DNA from: Pseudomonas sp. dw_612
GTDB lineage: Bacteria; Pseudomonadota; Gammaproteobacteria; Pseudomonadales; Pseudomonadaceae
DNA: 64,000 nucleotides
Assembly: GCF_018449725.1 (NCBI RefSeq)
Contig: NZ_JAAVVC010000023.1
Location: 62,001 to 126,000 of the forward strand
Direction: 5' to 3'
Part shown: piece by piece, positions 18,458 to 27,097 of the stretch
Layout: the number at the start of each line of letters is the position of its first letter
How positions within the stretch are numbered: position 1 is the stretch's first letter
The notes under the pieces: model-generated
Seen by the model: only the letters and a program-made list of their open reading frames with translations
Databases searched by the model: none
What the model was told of the DNA's origin: nothing
Position numbers and translations under genes: made by a program

Positions 18458-18541
18458 GATGGTTTCCAACATTCTGAGTAGCAATGTTGGAGAGGCTATT
18501 CGAATCAAACGAAAATCGCAATAAACGAAAACAGCGCTTGT

Positions 18542-19429
18542 TTAAGACTCTTTTGCCATCAACGCCTGAACGTAATCAACAAACGCCCGCGCCTTGGCAC
18601 TGGCCATTCTCCCCGTCGGAAACACCGCCCACAGGTCCTGATTCGGCAAGGTCCAATCGCGCATCACTTCCACCACCGCACCGCTGGCCAGTTCTGGCGC
18701 AAACATCCACTCGGACGCCATGGTCAGCCCCAGGTGAGCCAGCACGGATTCGCGCAGGCCTTCGGCGGCGTTGACGCGGATTCGGCCGCTGATGATCACC
18801 GGGTGCTCTTCGCCGGATTTCTTGAACGGCCAATGGGCGCCGCCGCCCAGGCTGTAGACGACCGCCTGATGTTTAGTCAGCTCGGCCGGGCAGGCCGGTT
18901 TGCCGTGTTGTTCAAAGTACTGCGGCGTGCCCAGCACCAGGCGCCGGCATTCGGCGACTTTGCGCGCGGTGAGGCCGGAGTCGCTCAGGGCGCCCATGCG
19001 CAGGGCGATGTCGACGCCTTCTTCCACCAGGTTGACGTTGCGGTCGTCGAGCATCAAATCGATGTTCAATTCCGGGTGCTGCTCAAGAAACGGCCCCAGG
19101 TGCGGGACGATGTGCAACCGGCCGAAAGTCACCGCGGCGCAGATCCGCAGGTTGCCGGTCAAACCACTGGCGGCACCGCGCGCCGCGTTGTCGGCTTCGT
19201 TGGCTTCTTCGATGGCGCGCTTGGCCCGGTCGAAAAAGGCCAGCCCGGCTTCGGTGGGGGTCAGGCCGCGGGTGGAACGCAACAACAGCCGCACCGACAG
19301 CCGGGTTTCCAGTTGCGCGATGGTTTTCGACACGGCGGGCTGGCCGATATTCAGACGCCGCGCCGCTGCGGAAAACGAGCCGGTTTCCACGACGTAGACG
19401 AAGGTTTCCATTGCGGCCAGGCGGTCCAT
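18542..19429 (-). CDS. LysR-family transcriptional regulator
   Basis: 295 residues with the LysR N-terminal helix-turn-helix (about residues 18-37, FSAAARRLNIGQPAVSKTI) and a C-terminal type II periplasmic-binding-like effector domain. It resembles the regulators that sit beside oxidoreductase genes (CrgA/DsdC-like subgroup). The SDR and peroxiredoxin-like genes lie on the same strand upstream, separated by a REP doublet, so it may regulate them, but no operator was identified. Confidence 0.88.
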   Translation of the reverse strand: MDRLAAMETFVYVVETGSFSAAARRLNIGQPAVSKTIAQLETRLSVRLLLRSTRGLTPTEAGLAFFDRAKRAIEEANEADNAARGAASGLTGNLRICAAVTFGRLHIVPHLGPFLEQHPELNIDLMLDDRNVNLVEEGVDIALRMGALSDSGLTARKVAECRRLVLGTPQYFEQHGKPACPAELTKHQAVVYSLGGGAHWPFKKSGEEHPVIISGRIRVNAAEGLRESVLAHLGLTMASEWMFAPELASGAVVEVMRDWTLPNQDLWAVFPTGRMASAKARAFVDYVQALMAKES

Positions 19430-19471
19430 CTGAAGTCCTTGTGCAAGTCTGACTGTTGCAGGGGATCCCCT

Positions 19472-19559
19472 GTGGGAGCGGGCTTGCTCGCGAAAGCGGT
19501 CGGTCAGTCAACATCTCTGTTGGATGTGAAGCCGCCTTCGCGAGCAAGCCCGCTCCCAC
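19472..19559. repeat. REP doublet between the LysR and SDR genes
   Basis: Forward unit 19472-19494 and reverse unit 19537-19559, same sequence as the copies at 9304 and 24873. Confidence 0.93.
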
Positions 19560-19587
19560 AAGAGAATGATGGGGGGGCAGATCGTTA

Positions 19588-20307
19588 TCAAAACGCTGCT
19601 TTACCCACCGAAGCCCCGCCATCGACAAACAACGTCTGCCCGGTGATGAAGCCGCTCTGCTCGGACAACAGAAACGTAATCGCCGAAGCGATTTCTTCCG
19701 GCTGCCCCAACCGGCCCATCGGCACGCCAGCCAGATAACGCGCTTCACCTTCACTGCCAACCGGGTTGTTGGCGCGGAACAGTTCCGTCTCCGTCGGGCC
19801 GGGGGCCACGGCGTTGACCGTAATCCCGGTTTGCGCCAGTTCCAGTGCCCAGGATCGGGTGAAGCTGACCAGTGCCGCTTTCGCCGCCGCATACGCGGTG
19901 CGTTGGGTGATCCCGAGCACTGTGAGGCTGGAAATATTCACCACCCGACCCCAGCCTTTGGCGCGCATATTCGGCAGCAGCGTCTGGGTTGCTTGCAGGG
20001 CCGAGTGCAGGTTGACCCGCATCACGTCGTCGAAAGCATCAAGGTCGATTTCCCCCAACACCTGCGGCCGAACCAGGCCGACGTTGTTCACCAGGCCGTC
20101 GAACTCATACGTGGCGGCCAGATCCGCCAGCACTTCCCGGGTCAGCGCCCGGTCGCTCAGGTCCAGTGGAAACAGCGTGCCGGGGAACGTCAGGTCGGGT
20201 GTCCGGGCAATGCCGACCACGCGATGACCGGCACGGTCCAGGTGCTCGGCCACAGCACGGCCAATGCCTTTGCTGGCGCCGGTGATGAGAAATGTGCGTC
20301 GGGTCAT
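19588..20307 (-). CDS. SDR-family NAD(P)-dependent oxidoreductase
   Basis: 239 residues of the classical short-chain dehydrogenase type: nucleotide-binding TGASKGIGR (residues 9-17), NNVG (74-77), catalytic Ser126 and YxxxK at Tyr139/Lys143, and a PGPTETELF segment after the active site. It resembles 3-oxoacyl-ACP reductase-like enzymes, but the substrate cannot be told. ATG 20307 is used because AAGGAA lies eight bases upstream. The peroxiredoxin-like gene is 48 bases upstream on the same strand. Confidence 0.88.
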   Translation of the reverse strand: MTRRTFLITGASKGIGRAVAEHLDRAGHRVVGIARTPDLTFPGTLFPLDLSDRALTREVLADLAATYEFDGLVNNVGLVRPQVLGEIDLDAFDDVMRVNLHSALQATQTLLPNMRAKGWGRVVNISSLTVLGITQRTAYAAAKAALVSFTRSWALELAQTGITVNAVAPGPTETELFRANNPVGSEGEARYLAGVPMGRLGQPEEIASAITFLLSEQSGFITGQTLFVDGGASVGKAAF

Positions 20308-20355
20308 GACAATTCCTTTCAGGACGTGCCGCGGGTCAGGCGGCACTTGATCGGT

Positions 20356-21012
20356 TCAGCCGCGAAGCGCATCCAGCATCGCTTCAGGCTCTGGCCGCTG
20401 AGTGTAATCCGGGTTGACCTCGGCGTAACGAATCACGCCATCCTGACCGATCACATAACGCGCCGGCATCGGCAGGGTCCAGGACGGATCATCGTTAAAG
20501 GTCGGCAAATCGTTACGCAGGTTCTTGTACAACTCGACCAGGTAATCCGGCAACTCGAAGCGCAGGCCAAAAGCCTGCGCCACATCGTTGTGAGTGTCGC
20601 TCAAGATCGGGAATTCCAGCCCATTGGTGCGCACCGATTTGCGGCTGTTGGCGGCGATCTGCGGCGAGATCGCCACCAGGTTAGCGCCAGCCTCTTGCAA
20701 CGTCGGCAGGAAGGCCTGCAGGGCTTGCAACTCCATGTTGCAGTATGGGCACCAGACCCCGCGATAGAACGTCAGCACCAACGGACCCTTGGCCAGCAAA
20801 TCGGCGGAAGACACGGGTTTGCCATCGGGATCCTTGAGGGTAAACAACGGCGCCTTGTCCCCGACCTTCAGGGCTTTGCCGGCCGCGCCGGAAGCGATCA
20901 ACTCAGCGGTGGCGCGCTCCATGATCGGGTGGATTTCCGCCGGAGCGTTGTAGGGCGGTTTACCGGCCTTGAAATCGGCTTTGAAGGCATCGAGTTGTGC
21001 TTGCAGGGTCAT
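20356..21012 (-). CDS. Peroxiredoxin-like AhpC/TSA-family protein
   Basis: 218 residues with a thioredoxin/AhpC-TSA fold. The active-site region GVWCPYCNMEL has Cys88 and Cys91 in a CxxC arrangement, unlike the PxxxTxxC of true peroxiredoxins, so a thiol-disulfide or peroxidase-like reductase is likely. An AAGGA ribosome binding site precedes the ATG. It is probably co-transcribed with the SDR gene downstream. Confidence 0.85.
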   Translation of the reverse strand: MTLQAQLDAFKADFKAGKPPYNAPAEIHPIMERATAELIASGAAGKALKVGDKAPLFTLKDPDGKPVSSADLLAKGPLVLTFYRGVWCPYCNMELQALQAFLPTLQEAGANLVAISPQIAANSRKSVRTNGLEFPILSDTHNDVAQAFGLRFELPDYLVELYKNLRNDLPTFNDDPSWTLPMPARYVIGQDGVIRYAEVNPDYTQRPEPEAMLDALRG

Positions 21013-21189
21013 GATCGTAATCCTTGGTGGGGAAGCCGGTTGGCTGGGATCAATGGTGACCTTGGGCGGGAGAGGGCGGAACGTGGGTGGGGGGCATAGG
21101 ATTCATTCTTTGGGGGAATGTCGTGTCTCGAATCACACTCTGTAAAACAACCGAACGTCGTACTTCCAGTTTTCATGCTTGAATAAAGA

Positions 21190-21203
21190 TAACTCTAGAG
21201 TTA
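21190..21203. promoter_or_regulatory. Palindromic operator candidate of hicAB
   Basis: Perfect 14-base palindrome TAACTCTAGAGTTA, 31 bases before the hicA start and in the promoter region. HicB antitoxins with a C-terminal DNA-binding domain autoregulate through such sites. Confidence 0.55.
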
Positions 21204-21234
21204 CTTTTGTTTGGCCGGAGCAAGGAGGCTGGTG

Positions 21235-21447
21235 GTGCAAAGCAGGCTATTGATCAAGGAGCTGGAGGAGGCGGGCTGGACACTGGATCGGGTCACCGGC
21301 AGTCATCACATCTTCACTCACCGTTACAACCCATACACGATTCCCGTCCCGCACCCGAAAAAAGATTTACCGATCGGGACGGTTAAAAGCATCAGGAGGC
21401 GAGCCGGGCTGTATTGCCCGCCTGCCAGTTACACAGGAGATCCATAA
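21235..21447 (+). CDS. hicA: HicA, mRNA interferase toxin
   Basis: 70-residue toxin of the HicA family, a double-stranded RNA-binding-like fold that cleaves mRNA. The catalytic histidine motif GSHHIFTH is present (His24). I chose GTG 21235 because AAGGAGG (21222-21228) lies six bases upstream and the resulting start MQSRLLIKELEEAGW matches HicA proteins; a TTG eight codons earlier would include the ribosome binding site. Its stop overlaps the hicB start by one base. Confidence 0.9.
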   Translation: MQSRLLIKELEEAGWTLDRVTGSHHIFTHRYNPYTIPVPHPKKDLPIGTVKSIRRRAGLYCPPASYTGDP

Positions 21448-21851
21448 TGCAATATCCCATCTGTATCGAGTGGGGCGACGAGAACACCGCCATCGGTATT
21501 CAGATCCCCGATATTCCGGGCGCAGTCACTGCCGGGGATACGTTTGAAGACGCCTATAACGCGGCGATTGAGATTGCTCACATCATGCTGCAGGAGATTG
21601 CGGCTGACGGGGAGCCGATTCCAATGCCGACTTCAGCGGCCGCACACCGTGGCAATCCCGAGTTTGCTGATATGGGCTGGGGAATGCTGGAGCTGGACAT
21701 TGCGCCTTACATGGGCAAAACCGAGAAGGTCAACGTGACATTGCCCGGCTATGTCATCCAGCGTATCGACCGCTATGTGCGGGAACATAACGTCAAAAGC
21801 CGCTCCTCCTTTTTGGCGGATGCGGCGATGGAAAAATTGGTTCGGCATTGA
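21447..21851 (+). CDS. hicB: HicB, antitoxin with ribbon-helix-helix domain
   Basis: 134 residues: an N-terminal HicB partial RNase H fold (about 1-60, PDIPGAVTAGDTFEDAYNAA) and a C-terminal ribbon-helix-helix (about 92-132, KVNVTLPGYVIQRIDRYV). It neutralises HicA and likely represses the pair. The start is ATG 21447 in TAATG overlap with hicA; an upstream in-frame ATG lies inside hicA. Both genes look intact, so the system is probably functional. Confidence 0.9.
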   Translation: MQYPICIEWGDENTAIGIQIPDIPGAVTAGDTFEDAYNAAIEIAHIMLQEIAADGEPIPMPTSAAAHRGNPEFADMGWGMLELDIAPYMGKTEKVNVTLPGYVIQRIDRYVREHNVKSRSSFLADAAMEKLVRH

Positions 21852-21910
21852 ATGAAACAACATGTTCACGGGCAAGCCGGCAAAGGGCATGCCCGTGAGC
21901 GATCAACGTG

Positions 21911-22657
21911 TCATCGCGCTTGATCGGGAGGTCTGCAAAGGTCAGTCATACCATGGTGGCTGATGAGCTCCCTGATCGACGTTCCCAGTGCACTTTGACT
22001 CAGGGCTATTTCAACTTCGCCGGTGTAGGACTCGTCAACATGTCCCCGTGTGTCTGCACTGGTGAGCGGGCTGATGCTGCTGTTCTGAGGGCTGAGGCGA
22101 AAGGTTGTGTAGGGGATGCCTGGGGTTGGCTTGTTCCTTTGCCGGGTGCTCATAAAGTCGAAGGAATAGGTTCTCCTAATGGAGTCCATGCACGCTGTAA
22201 CGGTCTGCGCCGGCGACGCTTCGTTGTACATCACCACCGCCTTCTCGCCGAACTGCAGAAACAGGCAGCCGAACCACCATATGCAACTGGCGAGAACGGA
22301 CAGGCCCCAGGCGCGCACCACCCCCACTCTGGAAAACAACAAGTTCAGCAGATAAGGCCAGGTCATCATCGGCAGAAAGTATTTGCCAATCTTCCAGGCC
22401 CAGCTCTGATTACCAAGCCAGATTCCCGGGTTGTAGATCATCACCAGCATGACGAGGGCGTAGAACACCACTGCCAACGTCCACACCACAAAGTTGGTGG
22501 CAAAACGACTCTCGTGCCGGGTTCGTTGTTCTTCCTTCAGTTCGGCGATAACTTGCGTAAAGTCGGTTTCAGCCACGGGAGGAGGGTTGGCTTTGCGTTC
22601 TTTATCGCGCAACGCCTTACGCTGGCGTCGCAGACGCTCAGGGTTTTTCGAAGTCAT
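21911..22657 (-). CDS. Uncharacterised membrane protein
   Basis: 248 residues of no recognised family. A charged N-terminus (MTSKNPERLRRQRKALRDK...) rich in Arg/Lys/Glu precedes three or four hydrophobic segments (about residues 57-150), and a polar C-terminal tail of about 90 residues follows. The central part resembles 2TM-domain or small integral membrane proteins found near histidine kinase homologues, but I would not assign it. The ATG at 22657 is preferred over one 31 codons upstream because the charged start looks natural. Confidence 0.65.
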   Translation of the reverse strand: MTSKNPERLRRQRKALRDKERKANPPPVAETDFTQVIAELKEEQRTRHESRFATNFVVWTLAVVFYALVMLVMIYNPGIWLGNQSWAWKIGKYFLPMMTWPYLLNLLFSRVGVVRAWGLSVLASCIWWFGCLFLQFGEKAVVMYNEASPAQTVTACMDSIRRTYSFDFMSTRQRNKPTPGIPYTTFRLSPQNSSISPLTSADTRGHVDESYTGEVEIALSQSALGTSIRELISHHGMTDLCRPPDQAR

Positions 22658-22780
22658 GAGGGGGAAATCTTCCTTGATTGCGCTGTTCGACGGCAGCTCC
22701 GTGTGTGCCTGGATGATTACAGGCACCTGAGCGGGCGTGAGGATAAACATCCACGCCCGCTGCGTCGATAGGGGGCTCGA

Positions 22781-23986
22781 TCAGGCCGGCACGGGCTCTG
22801 CGACGCGCGAAACACTCAAAAACCGCACCAACGCCAACAACGGAAACGCACTGCCCACAATCACGATCCACAACCAGCCGCCGTGTTCATATACCGCGCT
22901 GGCCACCGAAGAACCAAATGCGCCGCCGATGAAGATGCTGGTCATGTAGAGCGCGTTCAAACGGCTGCGGCTTTTGGCGTCGAGGGCGTAGACCGCGCGT
23001 TGGCCCAGGACCATGTTCATCTGCACGCAGAAGTCGAGGACCACGCCGGTGACGGCCAGACCGATGACGCTGTAGGCCGGGTGGATGAACGCGGGCAGGA
23101 AACTCAGGCTGGCGAACACCAGGGCCAGCAGCGATGCGATGCGGGTGTGGCCGGCATCCGCCAGGCGTCCGGCAATCGGCGCGGCGATGGCACCGATGGC
23201 GCCGACCAGGGCAAAGATCGCGATCTGGGTCTGGCTCAGGCCATGATTGCGTGCCAGTTCCAGCGGCACGGCGGTCCAGAACAGGCTGAAGGTGGCGAAC
23301 ATGCAACCCTGGTAAAACGCCCGCTGACGCAATACCGGTTGTTGACGCAGCAAGGTCCACAGAGAACCGAGCAACTGACCGTAAGAAGCGCTGTGATCAG
23401 GCTGGCGCTTGGGAATCGTCAACGCCAGCACGATGCTGATCGCCGCCATCAGCGCCGCCGCAATGATGAACATTGCGCGCCAGCCGAAGTGGTCAGCCAC
23501 CACGCTGGACACCGGCCGCGCCAGCAGAATCCCCAACAGCAAACCGCCCATGATCCCGCCGACCACCCGGCCGCGAGATTCTTCCGGCGCCAGATGTGCG
23601 GCCAAAGGAATGAGGATCTGTACCGATACCGAACTGAAACCCACCAGCAGCGAGATCAGCAAAAACACATTCGGCTGATCGGTAAACGCGGCACCGAGCA
23701 GGCTCGCGATTGCCACCAGCGTGGTGATGATCATCAGCTTGCGGTTCTCCAGCAGGTCACCTAGCGGCACCAGGAAGAACAGGCCCAGCGCATAACCAAT
23801 CTGGGTCAGCGACACGATGAAACTGGCCATGGTGCTGGTCAGGCCGATATCCGGCGCGATCAAACCAATGATCGGCTGGGCGTAATAGATGTTGGCCACA
23901 ATGGCGCCGCAGCAGAAGGCGAACAGCAGCACCATGCCGCGGGTCATTGTCGTGGCGCCGTGGGGCACCTGGGTCGCTGGGTTCAT
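22781..23986 (-). CDS. MFS transporter, drug/arabinose-efflux type
   Basis: 401 residues with 12 predicted TM segments. The A-motif-like loop GDLLENRKL follows TM2, and the duplicated GRLADAGHTR loop comes after TM8. The pattern fits the DHA1/AraJ-like exporter group. The substrate is unknown. It is a single gene with its own upstream region (23987-24221) shared with the divergent gene at 24222. Confidence 0.85.
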   Translation of the reverse strand: MNPATQVPHGATTMTRGMVLLFAFCCGAIVANIYYAQPIIGLIAPDIGLTSTMASFIVSLTQIGYALGLFFLVPLGDLLENRKLMIITTLVAIASLLGAAFTDQPNVFLLISLLVGFSSVSVQILIPLAAHLAPEESRGRVVGGIMGGLLLGILLARPVSSVVADHFGWRAMFIIAAALMAAISIVLALTIPKRQPDHSASYGQLLGSLWTLLRQQPVLRQRAFYQGCMFATFSLFWTAVPLELARNHGLSQTQIAIFALVGAIGAIAAPIAGRLADAGHTRIASLLALVFASLSFLPAFIHPAYSVIGLAVTGVVLDFCVQMNMVLGQRAVYALDAKSRSRLNALYMTSIFIGGAFGSSVASAVYEHGGWLWIVIVGSAFPLLALVRFLSVSRVAEPVPA

Positions 23987-24221
23987 AACGTGTCTCGCTG
24001 AGCAAAAGAGAATGCGCGCAGGCTAATCGGCTGACCGGAACGGCGGAAGAGAGGTTGGAGTGATAGTAATCATTCCATTGCGGAATGAGTGACGGACGCG
24101 CGTGATGTCCACCGATGAACCTTGCGTCAAAACATTGAGGTCAGATGATACATTCACTTACATCTTGTTCGATAGCGTGCTTATGTTCTCTCTTCACGTT
24201 TCATAACAGGAAGGCACTTCC

Positions 24222-24851
24222 ATGAATGCGATGTTTCGTCAGCTGATTCGGGGTGCGTCAGTGGTTACCTTGATCAGCTTGTTCACAGCAACTGCCGCCC
24301 AGGCTGCCGACGCCCCGGGCACGCGCATCGGCGTGCGCGGCGAGATTACCGGCGTCAGCGCCGACAGCTTGAAAGTCCACACCAACCGCGGCGAAAACGT
24401 GGTCATCAACCTGGCCCCGGACACCAAGGTCCGCGCCGTTACCCTGGCCAATATCGAAGACATCAAACCCGGCAGCTACATCGGCTCGGCGGCCATTCCG
24501 CAGGATGACGGCACCCTCAAGGCGCTGGAAGTTCACGTCTTCCCGCCGGAACTGGCCGGCAGCGGCGATGGCCATCGGCCTTTCGACCTGGCCAAGGGCA
24601 GCAGCATGACCAACGGCAGTGTCGGTGATCTGGTGGTCAGCAATGGCCGCACTTTGACCGTCAACTACAAGGGCGGCCAACAGAAGATTTTGGTGCCAGA
24701 GGATGTGCCGATCGTCAACCTGATGCCGGGGGATCGCAGCTTGCTCAAGGTCGGGGTGAAGATCGTGACGTTCGTGACCCAGAGCGCGGATGGAACGCTG
24801 ACAGCGCAGTCCATCTCGGCCGGTAAGGATGGCGTGACGCCGCCGATGTAA
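24222..24851 (+). CDS. Secreted protein with two DUF5666-like repeats
   Basis: 209 residues with a Sec signal peptide (about 1-28, ending AAQA). The mature part appears to be an internal duplication: residues about 34-105 and 128-200 each read as a small beta-barrel unit, G-x-I/V-x-x-(V/L)-(S)-...-L-x-V, then a PGD/PGS turn and a final strand with DGTL(T/K)A. Such OB-like units occur in DUF5666 proteins. The function is unknown. It has an AGGAAGG ribosome binding site and a terminator-plus-REP region downstream. Confidence 0.75.
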   Translation: MNAMFRQLIRGASVVTLISLFTATAAQAADAPGTRIGVRGEITGVSADSLKVHTNRGENVVINLAPDTKVRAVTLANIEDIKPGSYIGSAAIPQDDGTLKALEVHVFPPELAGSGDGHRPFDLAKGSSMTNGSVGDLVVSNGRTLTVNYKGGQQKILVPEDVPIVNLMPGDRSLLKVGVKIVTFVTQSADGTLTAQSISAGKDGVTPPM

Positions 24852-24872
24852 GCGCCGACTCCCAATCCCCCT

Positions 24873-24960
24873 GTGGGAGCGGGCTTGCTCGCGAAAGCGG
24901 CTTCACATTCAAAAGAGGTGTTGAATGACACACCGCCTTCGCGAGCAAGCCCGCTCCCAC
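24873..24960. repeat. REP doublet
   Basis: Forward unit 24873-24895, reverse unit 24938-24960, downstream of the secreted-protein gene. Confidence 0.93.
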
Positions 24961-25000
24961 AGGGGAATCCTCAGTGAATATAAATCTGATGTTCGGGCAC

Positions 25001-25032
25001 AAAAAAGGCGACCTCTGCAGGTCGCCTTTTTC
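25001..25032. terminator. Bidirectional terminator between convergent genes
   Basis: Stem GGCGACCT (25007-25014) / AGGTCGCC (25019-25026), A run before and T run after, so it can serve both the rightward gene ending at 24851 and the leftward sbp gene ending at 25048. Confidence 0.92.
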
Positions 25033-25047
25033 ATGGCTGCTCAGCGG

Positions 25048-26043
25048 TTACTGCGCATAAATCTGATCAAAAACCCCGCCATCATTGAAGTGGGTCTTCT
25101 GCACGGTGCGCCAGTCACCAAAGGTCTTCTCTACCGAGAGGAAATCAACTTTCGGGAAACGATCGGTGTACTTGGCCAACACCGCCGGGTCACGCGGACG
25201 CAGGTAGTTTGCCGCTGCAATCTCCTGGCCTTCTGGCGACCACAGGTATTTCAGGTATTCGTCCGCAGCGGCGCGGGTGCCTTTTTTGTCGACGACTTTA
25301 TCGACGACAGACACCGGCGGTTCGGCTTCAGCGGACACGCTCGGGTAGATCACTTCAAACTGGTCGCGGCCAAACTCGCGGGCGATCATTTCCGCTTCGT
25401 TTTCGAAGGTCACCAGCACGTCGCCAATCTGGTTGGTCATGAAGGTGGTAGTGGCTGCGCGGCCGCCGGTGTCCAGCACCGGGGCTTGTTTGAACAGTTT
25501 GCCGACGAAGGCCTTGGCCTTGTTTTCGTCGCCGCCATTCTTCAGCACATAGCCCCAGGCCGAGAGGTAGGTGTAGCGGCCGTTGCCCGAGGTTTTCGGG
25601 TTAGGCACGATCACTTGCACGCCGTCCTTGAGCAGGTCGGGCCAGTCTTTGAGGGCTTTCGGGTTGCCTTTGCGCACGATAAAAACCGTGGCCGAGGTGA
25701 ACGGCGCGCTGTTGTTCGGCAAGCGGGTGACCCAGTTGTCCGGCACCAGTTTGCCGTTGTCCGCCAAGGCGTTGATGTCGGTGGCCATGTTCATGGTGAT
25801 GACGTCAGCCGGCAGGCCGTCGATCACCGAGCGCGCCTGTTTGCTGGAGCCGCCGAAGGACATCTGCAAGGTGATGTTTTCGTTGTGCTCGGCTTGCCAG
25901 TGTTTCTGGAACGCAGTGTTGTAGTCCTTGTAGAAATCCCGCATCACGTCGTAGGAAACGTTAAGCAGGGTCGGTGCGGCCTGAGCCACGCTGGTCAGTG
26001 CCAGGCCAGCGGCCAGAAGTGAGGCGCCAAAGAGTTTTTTCAC
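25048..26043 (-). CDS. sbp: Periplasmic sulfate-binding protein
   Basis: 331 residues of the sulfate/thiosulfate-binding family with a signal peptide (about 1-21, ending AQAA). Conserved motifs include LLNVSYDVMRDFYKDYN near the mature N-terminus and GGSSKQARSVIDG in the ligand region. It feeds sulfate to CysTWA. The start is GTG 26043 with AAGGAA seven bases upstream; an upstream ATG in the same frame has no such site. The cysTWA genes are not adjacent, so this is an orphan binding protein gene with its own promoter and terminator. Confidence 0.93.
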   Translation of the reverse strand: MKKLFGASLLAAGLALTSVAQAAPTLLNVSYDVMRDFYKDYNTAFQKHWQAEHNENITLQMSFGGSSKQARSVIDGLPADVITMNMATDINALADNGKLVPDNWVTRLPNNSAPFTSATVFIVRKGNPKALKDWPDLLKDGVQVIVPNPKTSGNGRYTYLSAWGYVLKNGGDENKAKAFVGKLFKQAPVLDTGGRAATTTFMTNQIGDVLVTFENEAEMIAREFGRDQFEVIYPSVSAEAEPPVSVVDKVVDKKGTRAAADEYLKYLWSPEGQEIAAANYLRPRDPAVLAKYTDRFPKVDFLSVEKTFGDWRTVQKTHFNDGGVFDQIYAQ

Positions 26044-26062
26044 TGCGCATTCCTTGTTTTGC

Positions 26063-26158
26063 GTAGGAGTTGCTGAAGGCTGCGATCTTTTGACCTTCAA
26101 CGTCATCAGACTCGTTGAAGATCAAGATCAAAAGATCGCAGCCTTCGGCAGCTCCTAC
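26063..26158. repeat. Inverted repeat of the GATCGCAGCC family, in the sbp leader
   Basis: Left arm 26063-26093 and right arm 26128-26158 are near-perfect inverse copies (two mismatches in 31). The same sequence occurs as a perfect 30-base inverted repeat at 40744-40818. It lies immediately 5' of sbp, so it is transcribed if the promoter is further upstream. Confidence 0.88.
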
Positions 26159-26251
26159 GGGTTATTTTCAGTTATTGGAGGTATAGCCATCGTTTTGCCA
26201 GCGACTATAGCCGGGCTCGCATAGTCCTTTAAAGATTAAAAAGCACTTTGC

Positions 26252-27076
26252 TTATTCCAGTTTCTTGAACAACGCGTTGCCACACCGCGAACAAAATGCC
26301 GCGCCATGTTCGTGGCTGTTTTTCTTGCACACCGGACAGTCGTGTTGCAGTTGTTCGCCGCGCATGGCGTTGGCCAGTTCAGCGGTGAAAATCCCTGTCG
26401 GCACGGCGATGATCGAGTAACCGGTGATCATCACCAGCGACGAAATCACCTGACCCAGGGGCGTCTTCGGCACGATGTCGCCGAAGCCCACGGTGGTCAG
26501 CGTCACGATAGCCCAATAGATGCCTTTGGGGATGCTGGTGAAACCATGCTCCGGGCCTTCGATCACGTACATCAAGGTGCCGAACACCGTCACCAGGGTG
26601 CAGACGCTGACCAGGAACACCACGATTTTCTGCTTGCTGCCGCGCAACGCCGACATCAAATAGTTGGCTTGCTTGAGGTACGGGCTGAGCTTGAGCACGC
26701 GGAAAATCCGCAGCATCCGGATGATCCGGATGATCAGCAGGTACTGCGCATCGGCGTAATACAGCGCGAGGATACCGGGCACGATCGCCAGCAAATCCAC
26801 CAGCCCGTAAAAGCTGAACGCGTAGCGCAACGGTTTGGGCGAGCAGTACAGGCGCAGGCCATATTCGATGGCGAAGATGACGGTGAAGCCCCACTCGATG
26901 TACGCCAGCAGGTTGGCGTAGTTCTGGTGGATCGCGTCGATGCTGTCGAGCATCACGATCACGATGCTGGCCAGGATGATCAACAGCAAGATGCCGTCGA
27001 AACGGCGCCCGGCCTTGGTGTCGCTCTGGAAAACCATGACGTAAAGCTCTTCACGCCAGTTTTTGCTGATGTCCAT
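26252..27076 (-). CDS. Voltage-gated-type potassium channel with C-terminal zinc ribbon
   Basis: 274 residues with six TM segments. S4 carries regularly spaced arginines (Arg117, 120, 123, 126). The pore loop holds the K+ filter TTVGFGD (195-200). The C-terminal tail ends in a four-cysteine zinc ribbon (Cys247, 250, 262, 265). It resembles prokaryotic KvAP/KCNQ-like ion transport proteins. It lies 21 bases downstream of the urea transporter gene on the same strand and may be co-transcribed with it. Confidence 0.9.
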   Translation of the reverse strand: MDISKNWREELYVMVFQSDTKAGRRFDGILLLIILASIVIVMLDSIDAIHQNYANLLAYIEWGFTVIFAIEYGLRLYCSPKPLRYAFSFYGLVDLLAIVPGILALYYADAQYLLIIRIIRMLRIFRVLKLSPYLKQANYLMSALRGSKQKIVVFLVSVCTLVTVFGTLMYVIEGPEHGFTSIPKGIYWAIVTLTTVGFGDIVPKTPLGQVISSLVMITGYSIIAVPTGIFTAELANAMRGEQLQHDCPVCKKNSHEHGAAFCSRCGNALFKKLE

Positions 27077-27097
27077 GGATAACGCCTGAACCGAGAA

